From Sulfuricurvum sp. (lineage in GTDB: Bacteria > Campylobacterota > Campylobacteria > Campylobacterales > Sulfurimonadaceae): a DNA stretch of 57,722 nucleotides. The DNA is taken from NCBI GenBank assembly GCA_020721585.1, contig DYMK01000012.1, positions 1 to 57,722 on the forward strand. Direction: 5' to 3'. The notes below the pieces were generated by a model, which saw only the letters and a program-made list of their open reading frames with translations, did no database searches and was not told the origin of the DNA. Within the stretch, counting starts at the first letter, position 1. Each line of letters opens with the position of its first letter. This document shows, in pieces, positions 15,219-24,473 of this stretch. Position numbers and translations under genes: made by a program.

Positions 15219-17515
15219 TGCAAATCCTTTCTTTGGTAAACTGAAATCAAATACCCTTTTTCAACCAACGTATAGTCATTGGCAACACCTTGGAAAACAT
15301 CATTAAGAAGTCTGAGACGTTGGGCACGCCAAATGGACTCTTGGTGAAGATAACCGATTTCAGGGAGATCTGAGTCAATAATTTCAGGGGTAAGATCACG
15401 ATCTATCCCCGTATCAACAAAGAGATATTTGGGTTTTTTTGTCTGTAAAATTGTGATGCTTTTATGTAACTCTTTGGGAGTGAGCAAATACCATTTAAGA
15501 TCAAAAAAGGGCATCAAGCTGTATTTGTGGGCTAAAAAAGGTAAGAAATTATCGTATTCTGAAACGATATAGATCCCATTGTCCCCTTGAGTGTACTTTT
15601 GGATGAGATCGACACCGTTTTGAAAATAAACGGGATTCATGGTCGAAAGGATGTGCGCACGATCCATAGTCCATTGGTAGGTGACATGATGATCGAATAT
15701 TTTTTCGTAATCATGTTTGCTTTTGTGGACATGGACAATACTTCTTATATATACCGTGGCTATGACAAGGGAGAGTGCCAAGATAATATAATGTTTCCAG
15801 CGACTAAGGGTCAATAGTTTCCGAAAAGGAAAAAGGAGTAAAGCAACGGTGAGGACATAGATAAAAGCGCGTGATTTAAAACCATTACTATCGTAATGCC
15901 AGATAATGTACAAAATTAGTTCTTGGGTGTAAATGATCAAAAAAAGTAAATAGCCATAGTTAGGTAATAACCGATCTCTCAAAATTTTTAAGAAAAGGAT
16001 ATAGCCTACACTAAAGAAAACGAAAATTTTGAACAGTTGTAACGAGGAGATAGGAAATCCAATTACCCCATCCAAATAGTACTGAGCCAAATCATTAGCA
16101 CTGGATAAAAAGAAAAAAGAACCCATCGTAATAATGAGGGCAAGGAAACTCGCTATGAGAACAAGGGTCAATGGACGTTTTTCGTAGTAGGTGTAAAAAA
16201 TTCCGGATACTATGGTCGCGACACAAATCATCAGACCAACTTGGGGGCTTAAAGCAACGGAAAGAATTCCCAGTCCAAGGGCAAAAAGGTAATAGATGGT
16301 TTTCTTTTTTTCTCCATAAAGGTATAAAAAATAGATAATGGAAATATCAAAAAAATGTCGCCAAGGGGATTCTCCGGGTGGAAGGAGTAAAAAATCGTAT
16401 CCTCGATTGTTGATAAGGGTGAGTGAAATCAAAAAAATAGCGGTTGTCCATGCCAAGCTTCGTGTGATAGCAAAAACAATGGCGACAAAAAGTCCAAAAT
16501 AAAAGTAGTAAAAAGCATAAGAGACTTTTAGCCAGTTATCAAAAGAGACATCGCCTATAAGGGAGAACAGTTTAGTAAAAAACCATGTCCCCCCTAGTCC
16601 GTATTGGGCGTTAATCGTATGGATATTTTTATCCAGCATAAAGTCGCTAATGGGGATGAACATAAAGCTATTATGATGAATCATAAATCGGCTGAGTACT
16701 TGCCAACGTATTTCAAATTGATTGCTCTCTAACCACTCATCTGTTTGAGAATTATGTAATTTCTGAGCTGAAAAAGGATCTGTCACAATCTCTTTATTAT
16801 CATGTCCATTTGAACTTATCACTTTAAGATAGTCATTATTCTCGACTTTCTGGCCATTCTTCATAATAGTTTGTTCTGGTATAGTTAGATATTCATTAAT
16901 AATTTTTGGTTGATTAACGATAGGATCATAAAATAAATATCCTAACTGTAAAAAAGCAATCACTAAAATCATTATGTAAAAATAGTTTTTTTTCAAAATA
17001 ATATTTGAATAATTTTGTAATTTTATTCCCATCTTTTTAATACATTCAATCTCCTCAGCTTTATAACGTAAAAAGTAATTCCAAAAGGGGAAAACAAGAG
17101 TAGCACCCAAGCCAATAGTCTGAATTATCAGCTTTCCATCAAAAGAACCATTTGATTTAAAAACTAAAGTTGGCAATATAATACAGAGAAATAGCGCTAT
17201 GAGCAATAATTTCTTATTTTTCCAATCTATTAACGCTAAAAGAGTGGACAAGGCATATCGTCTTGCTTTTAAATTTAATTTACTCTCTCCAATCACGATC
17301 CCCATAAAAAAGAGACCCAATACGATAACCCCGAACATATAGCTAAGAAGTTCCACCCGTTTGTGATCATTAAAAACGATAGCGACACTTTCAAAATAAA
17401 AATAGTGGGGGAGGGCAATGGGAAGAGAATTGATACAATATTGGCTAATTAACACCACTTGAATGGCGATAAAAAAAAGATAAAGCAATTCGATATTTTT
17501 ACGTAGAAAAATCAT
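15215..17515 (-). CDS. Large polytopic membrane protein, probable GT-C-type glycosyltransferase
   Basis: A 766-residue integral membrane protein with about 15 predicted hydrophobic helices and a C-terminal soluble part of roughly 180 residues. I do not recognise a named family. Position between GtrA and GtrB, with 4-nt overlaps on both sides, is that of GtrC, the serotype-specific transferase that moves the lipid-linked sugar onto the polysaccharide at the periplasmic face. A large loop of about 120 residues lies between helices 5 and 6, as is common in GT-C enzymes. Base composition is more AT-rich than the flanking genes, as often seen in surface-polysaccharide loci. Confidence 0.6.
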   Translation of the reverse strand: MIFLRKNIELLYLFFIAIQVVLISQYCINSLPIALPHYFYFESVAIVFNDHKRVELLSYMFGVIVLGLFFMGIVIGESKLNLKARRYALSTLLALIDWKNKKLLLIALFLCIILPTLVFKSNGSFDGKLIIQTIGLGATLVFPFWNYFLRYKAEEIECIKKMGIKLQNYSNIILKKNYFYIMILVIAFLQLGYLFYDPIVNQPKIINEYLTIPEQTIMKNGQKVENNDYLKVISSNGHDNKEIVTDPFSAQKLHNSQTDEWLESNQFEIRWQVLSRFMIHHNSFMFIPISDFMLDKNIHTINAQYGLGGTWFFTKLFSLIGDVSFDNWLKVSYAFYYFYFGLFVAIVFAITRSLAWTTAIFLISLTLINNRGYDFLLLPPGESPWRHFFDISIIYFLYLYGEKKKTIYYLFALGLGILSVALSPQVGLMICVATIVSGIFYTYYEKRPLTLVLIASFLALIITMGSFFFLSSANDLAQYYLDGVIGFPISSLQLFKIFVFFSVGYILFLKILRDRLLPNYGYLLFLIIYTQELILYIIWHYDSNGFKSRAFIYVLTVALLLFPFRKLLTLSRWKHYIILALSLVIATVYIRSIVHVHKSKHDYEKIFDHHVTYQWTMDRAHILSTMNPVYFQNGVDLIQKYTQGDNGIYIVSEYDNFLPFLAHKYSLMPFFDLKWYLLTPKELHKSITILQTKKPKYLFVDTGIDRDLTPEIIDSDLPEIGYLHQESIWRAQRLRLLNDVFQGVANDYTLVEKGYLISVYQRKDLQ

Positions 17516-17913
17516 TTTTTCCCTTTAAAGGAGAAATTTTTGTGTAATACATAGCTACCAATGACCGTTAAGAGAGTGATGAGTGCTTGGGCGACATACA
17601 TATTGAGATGAAGTATCTCAAGGAGAAAAGGGAGTGAAGCCAAATTAACCAAAAATGAGACTCCATAGACAAGATAAAAGCGGAAATATTCTCGTAAAAT
17701 ATTTCCTTTGGTTCTAAAAACGAAAAGTTTATACCCAATATAGGTGTTCGTAATGCTGATAATATAACTTAGTGAAAGGATGACCAAATAGTGGATATTT
17801 CCTGAAAGCCAAAAATATAAGCCAGAAAATACCCCGTAGCCAAAGAGGGTATTCCATCCTCCGATAATGAGATACCGGATTTTTTGTTCGTGTTTGATTA
17901 AAAATTGCTTCAT
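17512..17913 (-). CDS. GtrA-family small flippase
   Basis: A 133-residue four-helix membrane protein of the GtrA family. The start KHEQKIRYLIIGGWNTLFGY and the segment ITNTYIGYKLFVFR are typical of it, as is the C-terminal end VLHKNFSFKG. GtrA proteins are thought to flip polyprenyl-phosphate sugars across the inner membrane. It overlaps both neighbours by four bases and completes the Gtr-like module with the two genes downstream. Confidence 0.88.
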   Translation of the reverse strand: MKQFLIKHEQKIRYLIIGGWNTLFGYGVFSGLYFWLSGNIHYLVILSLSYIISITNTYIGYKLFVFRTKGNILREYFRFYLVYGVSFLVNLASLPFLLEILHLNMYVAQALITLLTVIGSYVLHKNFSFKGKK

Positions 17914-18824
17914 GACTCTTTTACAATGGTAATTTTCTCCGCCAATGCATCACCTCTAATCTCATTAGCATCAATCTCCGGTAATATGGATCGATAATAC
18001 TCCATGAGCCGTGTAATCGTTTCCCGATGGGTTGATAGATGAAAAGAGTATTCCTTCATAATTCGTTGATTGAATGAAGTATATTCGAGATTTAACCCTG
18101 CATTTTTGACAGTAATCTCTGATTTAAAAGCACTCACCTCATTGATTGTTCGCGCCAAAGTTACTAAATCTACTTTCTCCCCTTTGGAGATATTATAGGT
18201 GCGGTATTGTCCATCATGCTCTATAAAATAAGCTATCATCGGAACCATATCATCAATATCAATGTAATCAAAATAGACATTTTGCATAATCTCTATCGGA
18301 AGTCCTAAGAGATTTTTAACGATAGCATTGGAGATAAATTTAAATTGATAGTTCTCATATTTCCCGTATGTGGCAAAAATACGAAGATTATAAATATTGT
18401 CACACTTATCGATATAACGGGCACAGATAGATTTATAAAATCCATAATCATCGTGTGGCAATACCAATAGAGCATCTTCTTCGAGAGCATCTACTATCGG
18501 TTTATGTTTACCATACTCCGCTCCGCTTCCTAAATGAATAATTTTTTTTACTTTTGTGGATTGTTTAGCGATATTAAAAAACATCCGAAGATTCGTATGG
18601 ACAACATCATTCATCTCAGCGGTATCACGCCCACCGCCTCGATTGGCTCCGTGAATGATAATATCTATATTATGCTTACTAACGTATTCATCAACAGCAT
18701 TTTCATCCAATAGATTAAGTTCACTGCTTTTAGGGGTAAAAAGTAGATGAGATGCTGTTTTCGTCAAATACTCCGTTAGATTACGACCGACAAACCCATG
18801 CGCTCCAGTGATGAAGATGTTCAT
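17910..18824 (-). CDS. NAD-dependent epimerase/dehydratase (extended SDR)
   Basis: A 304-residue extended short-chain dehydrogenase. The cofactor loop is GAHGFVG near residues 7-13, HLGSGAEYG holds the active-site serine region, and the YGFYK near residue 129 is the catalytic YxxxK. The pattern ISKGEKVDLVTLARTI matches sugar-nucleotide epimerases and reductases. In this operon it probably acts on the CDP-sugar or its branched product, for example as a reductase or epimerase, but the exact substrate is unknown. It overlaps its neighbours by four bases on both sides. Confidence 0.82.
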   Translation of the reverse strand: MNIFITGAHGFVGRNLTEYLTKTASHLLFTPKSSELNLLDENAVDEYVSKHNIDIIIHGANRGGGRDTAEMNDVVHTNLRMFFNIAKQSTKVKKIIHLGSGAEYGKHKPIVDALEEDALLVLPHDDYGFYKSICARYIDKCDNIYNLRIFATYGKYENYQFKFISNAIVKNLLGLPIEIMQNVYFDYIDIDDMVPMIAYFIEHDGQYRTYNISKGEKVDLVTLARTINEVSAFKSEITVKNAGLNLEYTSFNQRIMKEYSFHLSTHRETITRLMEYYRSILPEIDANEIRGDALAEKITIVKES

Positions 18825-19609
18825 CGTTGCCCTAAACGTTTTTCGAGCATCTCGATACGATGTTCATCTTCCGCTTTGATACCAGCATAATAACGTCGTT
18901 TGCTTTTGAGCCAAAGTAGTTCAAATTCAATCGCTTTTAAAATTCCTGCTTCAGGATTTTTATGAATAGCGTCTACTTCGAAAACAACTTTTCGCGTTTC
19001 ATATTTGTCGATTAAATTATCAGCCACCAATGACTTAATAAGGGGAATCGAACCAGTAGAGATTGCTCCGCCCAACCCCGTCTTGAGATTTTTTTCGCGT
19101 GCTTTTTGAAAGATAGTTCGGCACATAGACGAAATCTCTTCTCCATCCACTCGGCTCCGATCATATCCCATAGAACCTACCATATCTACTCGACCGATAG
19201 TGATACCATATAATAAATCTAATTTATCGAGAGCTAAAATAGTATCGAGGTTTTCGTAAGCTGTTTTTGTTTCGATATTAATAGCAAAATCAACATCCTC
19301 TCGATTATCCTCCGCTACAAATGTTTCAATCGAATTCAAAAATTTAGATACCGCAAAAGCAGTTTCTGCCATAGGGGCAATAATACCCTTTACTCCAATA
19401 GAAAGACCGTTATAAATATCAGTAATAGCTTCTACTCCACCGATTTTTAAGATGATTGGCAAATCTACTTTCGAAGTGACATCTTTGAGACGCATCATCT
19501 CCTCGATACGGCTACCTTCCGCTTCAAACTCCGCTTTGATCTCAAATACACCGTATTCGTCCCGAAGTATTTTTAGGACTTCTACCATCTCTCGTTCGAT
19601 ACTATTCAT
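18821..19609 (-). CDS. HpcH/HpaI aldolase family protein
   Basis: A 262-residue TIM-barrel protein of the HpcH/HpaI aldolase/citrate lyase family. The segment FAINIETKTAYENLD carries the metal-binding glutamate and ITIGRVDMVGSMGYDRS the aspartate, both expected for class II pyruvate aldolases. Such enzymes join pyruvate to an aldehyde, or split the product, with a divalent metal. An aldolase inside a CDP-sugar operon, next to a dehydroquinate-synthase-like gene, is unusual and suggests carbon-chain extension of a sugar or of a small side group. Family is reliable; reaction is inference. Confidence 0.78.
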   Translation of the reverse strand: MNSIEREMVEVLKILRDEYGVFEIKAEFEAEGSRIEEMMRLKDVTSKVDLPIILKIGGVEAITDIYNGLSIGVKGIIAPMAETAFAVSKFLNSIETFVAEDNREDVDFAINIETKTAYENLDTILALDKLDLLYGITIGRVDMVGSMGYDRSRVDGEEISSMCRTIFQKAREKNLKTGLGGAISTGSIPLIKSLVADNLIDKYETRKVVFEVDAIHKNPEAGILKAIEFELLWLKSKRRYYAGIKAEDEHRIEMLEKRLGQR

Positions 19610-20691
19610 TTTGTTCTCCCTACTAAAAAATCTCTTGTCACATTCAACGCATAATCAAACTCTTCTTCACTTACATCATCCATCTTTTGCATGATAAAAG
19701 TATTGTCAGGAATAATAGCGGTTAATGCCTTACCAATACGCTTTTTATCGTTTTTCATCGCCTGCAACAAACGTTCTCTATCAAAATGGCTATCTTCAAG
19801 ACTAAGCGGTATGTTTGGGGCAAAGAGCTTTTCATTGAGATGATCAAATAACTCTATACTCATCCATCCTCGTTTTAGAGAAACAGCATTGGCAAAAATC
19901 ATCCCTACGGTTACTGCGATACCATGCGGAACATAATAATCAGTTACCGTCTCAAGCGCATGACCTAAACAGTGCCCGTAATTCAGCAAATTTCGTCGCC
20001 CCTGATCAAATTCATCACCCTCCATATAGGAGAGTTTCACCCGCATATTCTCTTCGATCAATGGCAATAGTTTAGTACGATCCTGTTTCGCTTTCTCGAT
20101 CGTTTCTATAATCTGATCAAAGTTTTTATTTTCGTCTTCTTTCATCAGTTGAAACTTGATCGTTTCTCCGATACCGCTGTAAAAATCAAGAGGGGTTAAA
20201 GTTTGTAAAAAAGCGGGGTTGATGTAGATTCTTGAAGGGGGATAAAATGTCCCCAAAAGATTTTTAAAGGATTTAAAATTGATCGATGTTTTACTCCCGA
20301 TACAACTGTCTGTTTGGGCTAAAAAAGTTGTGGGAACAAAAACCCAGTTAACCCCTCGATAAAGTGTCGAAGCGATAAAACCGGTCAAGTCCTGCGTAAT
20401 TCCTCCACCGATCGAAATCACGGTCAGATTTTTTTTGGCTGCTTGCGCAATAATCTGCTCAATCAAAGTACCAGCATAATCGAGAGTTTTATTCTCTTCG
20501 ATGGCATCAAACAAAATAACTTCATCGTGTTTAAATACAGAATCAAAATGATCCTGATACAAAGTTGCAACATTGCGATCAATCATGACACATTTGTGTT
20601 CAATCTCTCTAAATGAGTCTAAAAAATTAAAATCATCTTCAAATGAGACTGTATAATCTCTGAGATTCGAGTGTATTTGAAGTTCCGTCAT
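19606..20691 (-). CDS. Dehydroquinate-synthase-like sugar cyclase
   Basis: A 361-residue member of the dehydroquinate synthase superfamily. NAD-binding SIGGGITQDLTGFIAS (93-108) and VPTTFLAQTDSCIGSKTSIN (119-138) are present, and the metal ligands are kept: E176 in GIGETIKF, H240 in LLNYGHCLGH and H256 in VPHGIAV. The usual GGKTGVN of true AroB reads GSKTSIN, which points to another sugar phosphate cyclase activity rather than the shikimate enzyme. Known relatives close sugar phosphates into carbocycles. Its place between an SDR and an aldolase within a CDP-sugar operon supports a role in surface sugar synthesis. The actual ring product is unknown. Confidence 0.82.
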   Translation of the reverse strand: MTELQIHSNLRDYTVSFEDDFNFLDSFREIEHKCVMIDRNVATLYQDHFDSVFKHDEVILFDAIEENKTLDYAGTLIEQIIAQAAKKNLTVISIGGGITQDLTGFIASTLYRGVNWVFVPTTFLAQTDSCIGSKTSINFKSFKNLLGTFYPPSRIYINPAFLQTLTPLDFYSGIGETIKFQLMKEDENKNFDQIIETIEKAKQDRTKLLPLIEENMRVKLSYMEGDEFDQGRRNLLNYGHCLGHALETVTDYYVPHGIAVTVGMIFANAVSLKRGWMSIELFDHLNEKLFAPNIPLSLEDSHFDRERLLQAMKNDKKRIGKALTAIIPDNTFIMQKMDDVSEEEFDYALNVTRDFLVGRTK

Positions 20692-21353
20692 GCTAAAAAT
20701 CCTCCATCAATGATGATCGTCTGTCCTGTTATGTAGGTATTATCCGAAGAGATCAAAAAAGCGACTGTTTTTGCAATTTCAGTTGGTTCAGCAAAACGTC
20801 CCAAGGGGATAGTCGCTTTGATTTTCTCTTGTTCTTCGGGGGAAACATTCTTTTGGGTTAACTCGGTATTGACATACCCAGGACAAAGCGAATTCACCAA
20901 AATAGTATGTTCACCCAATTCTCGCGATAGTGCTTTTGTTACTCCATTAAGAGCAAATTTTGTTGCAGAGTACAAAGTCCGATTCTCTTTTGATCGTATT
21001 CCCCAGATCGAGCTGATATTGACTATTTTTCCTGATCCATTAGTTTTCATCGAAGAAACTACGGCTCGAATTAAAGCGATTGGTCCGATTAAATTCGTCC
21101 CTAGCATCGTATCCATATCATCATCACTGATGCTATCTACCGCACCGAGAATATTGATTCCTGCATTATTAATCAAAATATCAATGGCAGAATGTTGTGC
21201 GCAGTAATTTTTGATAGACTCCCTAGATGAGAGGTCAAGATCATGGTGGGAGGGAGTTAATAGATCATAAATATTTTGTTCTCTTAATAGATCGGCAATT
21301 GCTTTACCGATCCCTTTGGATGCCCCGGTAATAAGAACAGTTTGCTTATTCAT
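20688..21353 (-). CDS. Short-chain dehydrogenase/reductase
   Basis: A 221-residue classical SDR. TGASKGIGKA (cofactor loop), NNAGIN, NISSIWG (active-site serine) and YSATKFALNG (YxxxK) are all present, followed by PGYVNTELT. It overlaps the thiamine diphosphate enzyme gene by eight bases. In the Yersinia yersiniose A pathway a reductase (YerF) acts after the two-carbon transfer by YerE; this enzyme could play that part. YerF itself may belong to another reductase family, so the comparison is of pathway logic only. Confidence 0.82.
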   Translation of the reverse strand: MNKQTVLITGASKGIGKAIADLLREQNIYDLLTPSHHDLDLSSRESIKNYCAQHSAIDILINNAGINILGAVDSISDDDMDTMLGTNLIGPIALIRAVVSSMKTNGSGKIVNISSIWGIRSKENRTLYSATKFALNGVTKALSRELGEHTILVNSLCPGYVNTELTQKNVSPEEQEKIKATIPLGRFAEPTEIAKTVAFLISSDNTYITGQTIIIDGGFLA

Positions 21354-23148
21354 CGATGGTCTTTACAATCATGTTGGCATTAAATATTTCTCGATCTAAG
21401 AAAGGAAACATATCTTCCAACGGTTTAGAAACCATTCGCCCATCCGGTTTCGCTTCAGAAGAGAGTTTCGGTTCCATCTTTTCCGTTGGACTGAGCATCA
21501 CTTCACACACTACCGGTCCCTTCATAGCAAGGACTTTGGATATATCATTGGCAAGGTCGTTTTGATTGTCAATTTTATAGGTTGTAAAACCGTATGCCTG
21601 AGCGATTTTAATCGTATCGGGGCAGCTAATACCGCTTTCATGGGTTGAACCGACATAGTGCCCTTTGAAAAAGCCCCCTTGGGTATTACGGATAGAGATA
21701 TAGCCGTCATTGTTGAGGACAAACAGTTTAATCGGGAGCTGGTTGTGGATAATGGTTTGAAACTCTTGGATATTCATTTGCAAACTTCCATCACCCGTCA
21801 CACAGATAACATCATGCTGATCATTCGCATAGCACGCTCCGATAGCAGCAGGCACATCGTATCCCATCGATGCACAACCGGAATTTACCACCACTTTTTG
21901 GTTTTTCCGTAAACGTAAACTCTGGTAAGATGCTACGCAGGCTGTACCGTTTCCAAACACAAAAATATCGTCATCTCTTGAAATGTTTGAAAATACATCA
22001 TAAAAATTATACGAATCTACTACGTCGTTAACCACTTGACGTTCCGTTGTAATCGTAGGAAAATCACGGCGATAGTGCTGACATCGTTCAATCCACTCAC
22101 GATATGATGGTAATTTGGCAGAATCAGTCGCTTCTAATAACTCGCTACAAAAAACTTTGGCATCCGCTTCAACCGGTATATCAATTTCTACCGTATGTTT
22201 TTTCAACTCGTTCGGGTCAATGTCAACTACAATTTTCTTGGCTTCACGGGCAAAAAACTCCCAGTTATAACTAACCACCCGAATATTGAGCCTTGCACCG
22301 ATGGTGATAATCAAATCACTGTTTTGAACTACAAAATTTCCGGCACGATGTCCTAATGATCCTGAACGTCCAAAATAAAACGGGTCATCGTCTTTGACAA
22401 TATCATAACGAGCAAATGTAGCAATCACAGGGATATGAAGTGTCGATGCCAATTTTCGGAATTGTTCCACCCCCCCTGCGAGTGTAATACCATTTCCTGC
22501 AATGATAACCGGACGTTTTGCATTTTTGAGCGCATCGATTACTGCGTCAATTTGACAATTATAGACAGGTTCGTTAGGAGGGGTAAAACCTATCGATTCA
22601 TCCTCTTCGACCATTGCACCCTGTATATCAAGCGGTACATCGATCCATACGGGACCCGGACGACCGTTTTTCGCCCAATAAACTGCCTCTTCTAAATGGG
22701 CACGAATTTTATTTTTATCGGTAACCATGACAGCGTATTTAGTAATCGGTTTGACAATATCGACGATATTGATCTCCTGATCACCGATCTGACGAAGATT
22801 GAGTTCCGGTTGAGAGGCAATCGTTGTTTCAAATTTCACCTGACCTGAGATAATAAGCATCGGAATCGAATCAACCCATCCGCCCATCACGCCCGTAATT
22901 GCATTCGTCCCTCCAGGACCTGTCGTGACAATGGCAATGCCGATTTTATTGCTTACACGAGCAAATCCTTCAGCAGCAATCGCACACGCTTGTTCATGGT
23001 GATTACACACATATTTCAACCCACTGTTTTTGCCGATTCCGTCGATAATATGCATATTTCCGCCACCGGAAACGAGGAAGACGGTTTTAGCTGTATCATT
23101 ATGATCTGCTAAAAATTGGGCGATGTAATCGGCTACGCGGATACTCAT
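21346..23148 (-). CDS. Thiamine diphosphate enzyme, acetolactate-synthase-like (YerE-like)
   Basis: A 600-residue ThDP-dependent enzyme of the acetolactate synthase/pyruvate decarboxylase group. The activating glutamate E52 lies in NHHEQACAIAAEGFARV, and the cofactor motif is GDGSLQMNIQEFQ with NND about 25 residues on. Three domains are expected (Pyr, central, PP). Because it follows rfbH directly, the best functional model is YerE of Yersinia, which moves a two-carbon unit from pyruvate onto C-4 of CDP-4-keto-3,6-dideoxyglucose to make a branched sugar. A housekeeping acetolactate synthase would not be expected here and normally has an ilvN partner. Confidence 0.82.
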   Translation of the reverse strand: MSIRVADYIAQFLADHNDTAKTVFLVSGGGNMHIIDGIGKNSGLKYVCNHHEQACAIAAEGFARVSNKIGIAIVTTGPGGTNAITGVMGGWVDSIPMLIISGQVKFETTIASQPELNLRQIGDQEINIVDIVKPITKYAVMVTDKNKIRAHLEEAVYWAKNGRPGPVWIDVPLDIQGAMVEEDESIGFTPPNEPVYNCQIDAVIDALKNAKRPVIIAGNGITLAGGVEQFRKLASTLHIPVIATFARYDIVKDDDPFYFGRSGSLGHRAGNFVVQNSDLIITIGARLNIRVVSYNWEFFAREAKKIVVDIDPNELKKHTVEIDIPVEADAKVFCSELLEATDSAKLPSYREWIERCQHYRRDFPTITTERQVVNDVVDSYNFYDVFSNISRDDDIFVFGNGTACVASYQSLRLRKNQKVVVNSGCASMGYDVPAAIGACYANDQHDVICVTGDGSLQMNIQEFQTIIHNQLPIKLFVLNNDGYISIRNTQGGFFKGHYVGSTHESGISCPDTIKIAQAYGFTTYKIDNQNDLANDISKVLAMKGPVVCEVMLSPTEKMEPKLSSEAKPDGRMVSKPLEDMFPFLDREIFNANMIVKTIDE

Positions 23149-24473
23149 TTTACAAACTCCCGAACCTTAGAAACCATATATCCGATAGCATCATCACCCA
23201 TCCCAGGATAAAGACCAATCCAAAAGCTGTCGTTCATGATTTTGTCAGTATTAGGCAAATCGCCGATTACTCGATAATCACTCCCCTCTACCATGCTATC
23301 AAACATTGGATGGCGTAGCATATTTCCGGCAAAAAGATTACGGGTTTGGATGTTGGCATTTTCAAGATGCTCTACCAGTTCGTTACGACTAAAAGTGACA
23401 CCATCTGCAAGCGTAATCATAAATCCAAACCAGCTTGGGTCACTGTTAGGTGTTGCGGAATTTAGAATCAATGCGTCAATTCCACTCAATCCTTCGTAAA
23501 GTTTAGAGAAGTTTTCTTTCCGTTTTTCGACAAACGTCGGAAATTTTTCGAGTTGTGCAACACCGATAGATGCTTGCATATCAGAAACTTTTAGGTTAAA
23601 CCCAAAGTGGCTGTAGACGTATTTATGGTCATACCCTTTTGGCAACGTTCCAAAGCTTTGTGAAAAACGGCATCCACAGGTATTATCTACACCGCTTTCG
23701 CACCAGCAATCTCGTCCCCAATCACGCATGGAGAGCATAATCTTTTTGAGCAGTGGATTATCGGTATAAGTCGCACCCCCCTCACCCATTGTCATGTGAT
23801 GTGGAGGGTAGAAGCTCGATGTTCCGATGTCACCCCATGTCCCCGTAGGTTTTCCCTCATAGGTAGAGCCAAGGGCATCACAGTTATCTTCAATCAGCCA
23901 AAGATTATGTTTATCACAAAACTCTTTTAGCGCACGGAGGTTAAACGGATTCCCAAGAGTATGTGCGATCATCACTGCTTTGGTTTTTGGGCTAAGTGCC
24001 TGTTCGAGTTGGGTAACATCGATATTAAAATGGGTTAACTCCATGTCGACGAAGACGGGGACGGCACCGTATTGGACGATAGGTGCAACCGTTGTCGGAA
24101 AACCTGCAGCTACGGTGATTACTTCATCACCTCGTTTGACCTGACGATCACCAAGTAACGGTGAGGTAAGAGCGTAAAAAGCGAGTAAATTTGCAGAGCT
24201 TCCACTGTTAACCAAGAATGTCCATCGAACTCCGAGATAATCAGCGAGTTTTTTCTCAAATTGTTTCGAGTAATCACCGTAGGTAAGCCAAAAATCAAGG
24301 GAACTATCGACCAAATTGCTCATCTCTTTCTCATCAAAAACACGACCTGCGTAGTTGACACGGCTCTTACCTGCTACAAATGCTTTTTCTTGCATCGGCT
24401 TGTGTACGAGTTCATAATACTCTTTAGTTTTGGCTAAAATCTCTTGCTTGAGTTGTTCTGCTTGGGTCATCAT
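23145..24473 (-). CDS. rfbH: CDP-4-keto-6-deoxyglucose 3-dehydratase RfbH
   Basis: A 442-residue PMP-dependent dehydratase (E1/DdhC) that removes the C-3 hydroxyl of CDP-4-keto-6-deoxyglucose. Within the aminotransferase fold the usual PLP lysine is replaced by histidine (H225 in SSFYPPHHMTMGEGG), which is the hallmark of this enzyme. Cysteines C198, C256, C258 and C266 match the [2Fe-2S] ligands of Yersinia E1 in spacing. ATG 24473 overlaps the rfbG stop as TAATG; the next codon is also ATG. The partner iron-sulfur reductase E3 (ascD/ddhD) is not in the operon and must be supplied from elsewhere. Confidence 0.95.
   Translation of the reverse strand: MMTQAEQLKQEILAKTKEYYELVHKPMQEKAFVAGKSRVNYAGRVFDEKEMSNLVDSSLDFWLTYGDYSKQFEKKLADYLGVRWTFLVNSGSSANLLAFYALTSPLLGDRQVKRGDEVITVAAGFPTTVAPIVQYGAVPVFVDMELTHFNIDVTQLEQALSPKTKAVMIAHTLGNPFNLRALKEFCDKHNLWLIEDNCDALGSTYEGKPTGTWGDIGTSSFYPPHHMTMGEGGATYTDNPLLKKIMLSMRDWGRDCWCESGVDNTCGCRFSQSFGTLPKGYDHKYVYSHFGFNLKVSDMQASIGVAQLEKFPTFVEKRKENFSKLYEGLSGIDALILNSATPNSDPSWFGFMITLADGVTFSRNELVEHLENANIQTRNLFAGNMLRHPMFDSMVEGSDYRVIGDLPNTDKIMNDSFWIGLYPGMGDDAIGYMVSKVREFVK

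Noticed and set aside
19606-20691. The shikimate-pathway aroB gene
   Set aside because: The substrate loop is altered and the gene is embedded in a CDP-sugar operon; a separate aroB is expected elsewhere, though this was not checked.
21346-23148. Housekeeping acetolactate synthase (ilvB)
   Set aside because: There is no ilvN or ilvC nearby, and the gene overlaps sugar-nucleotide genes on both sides.
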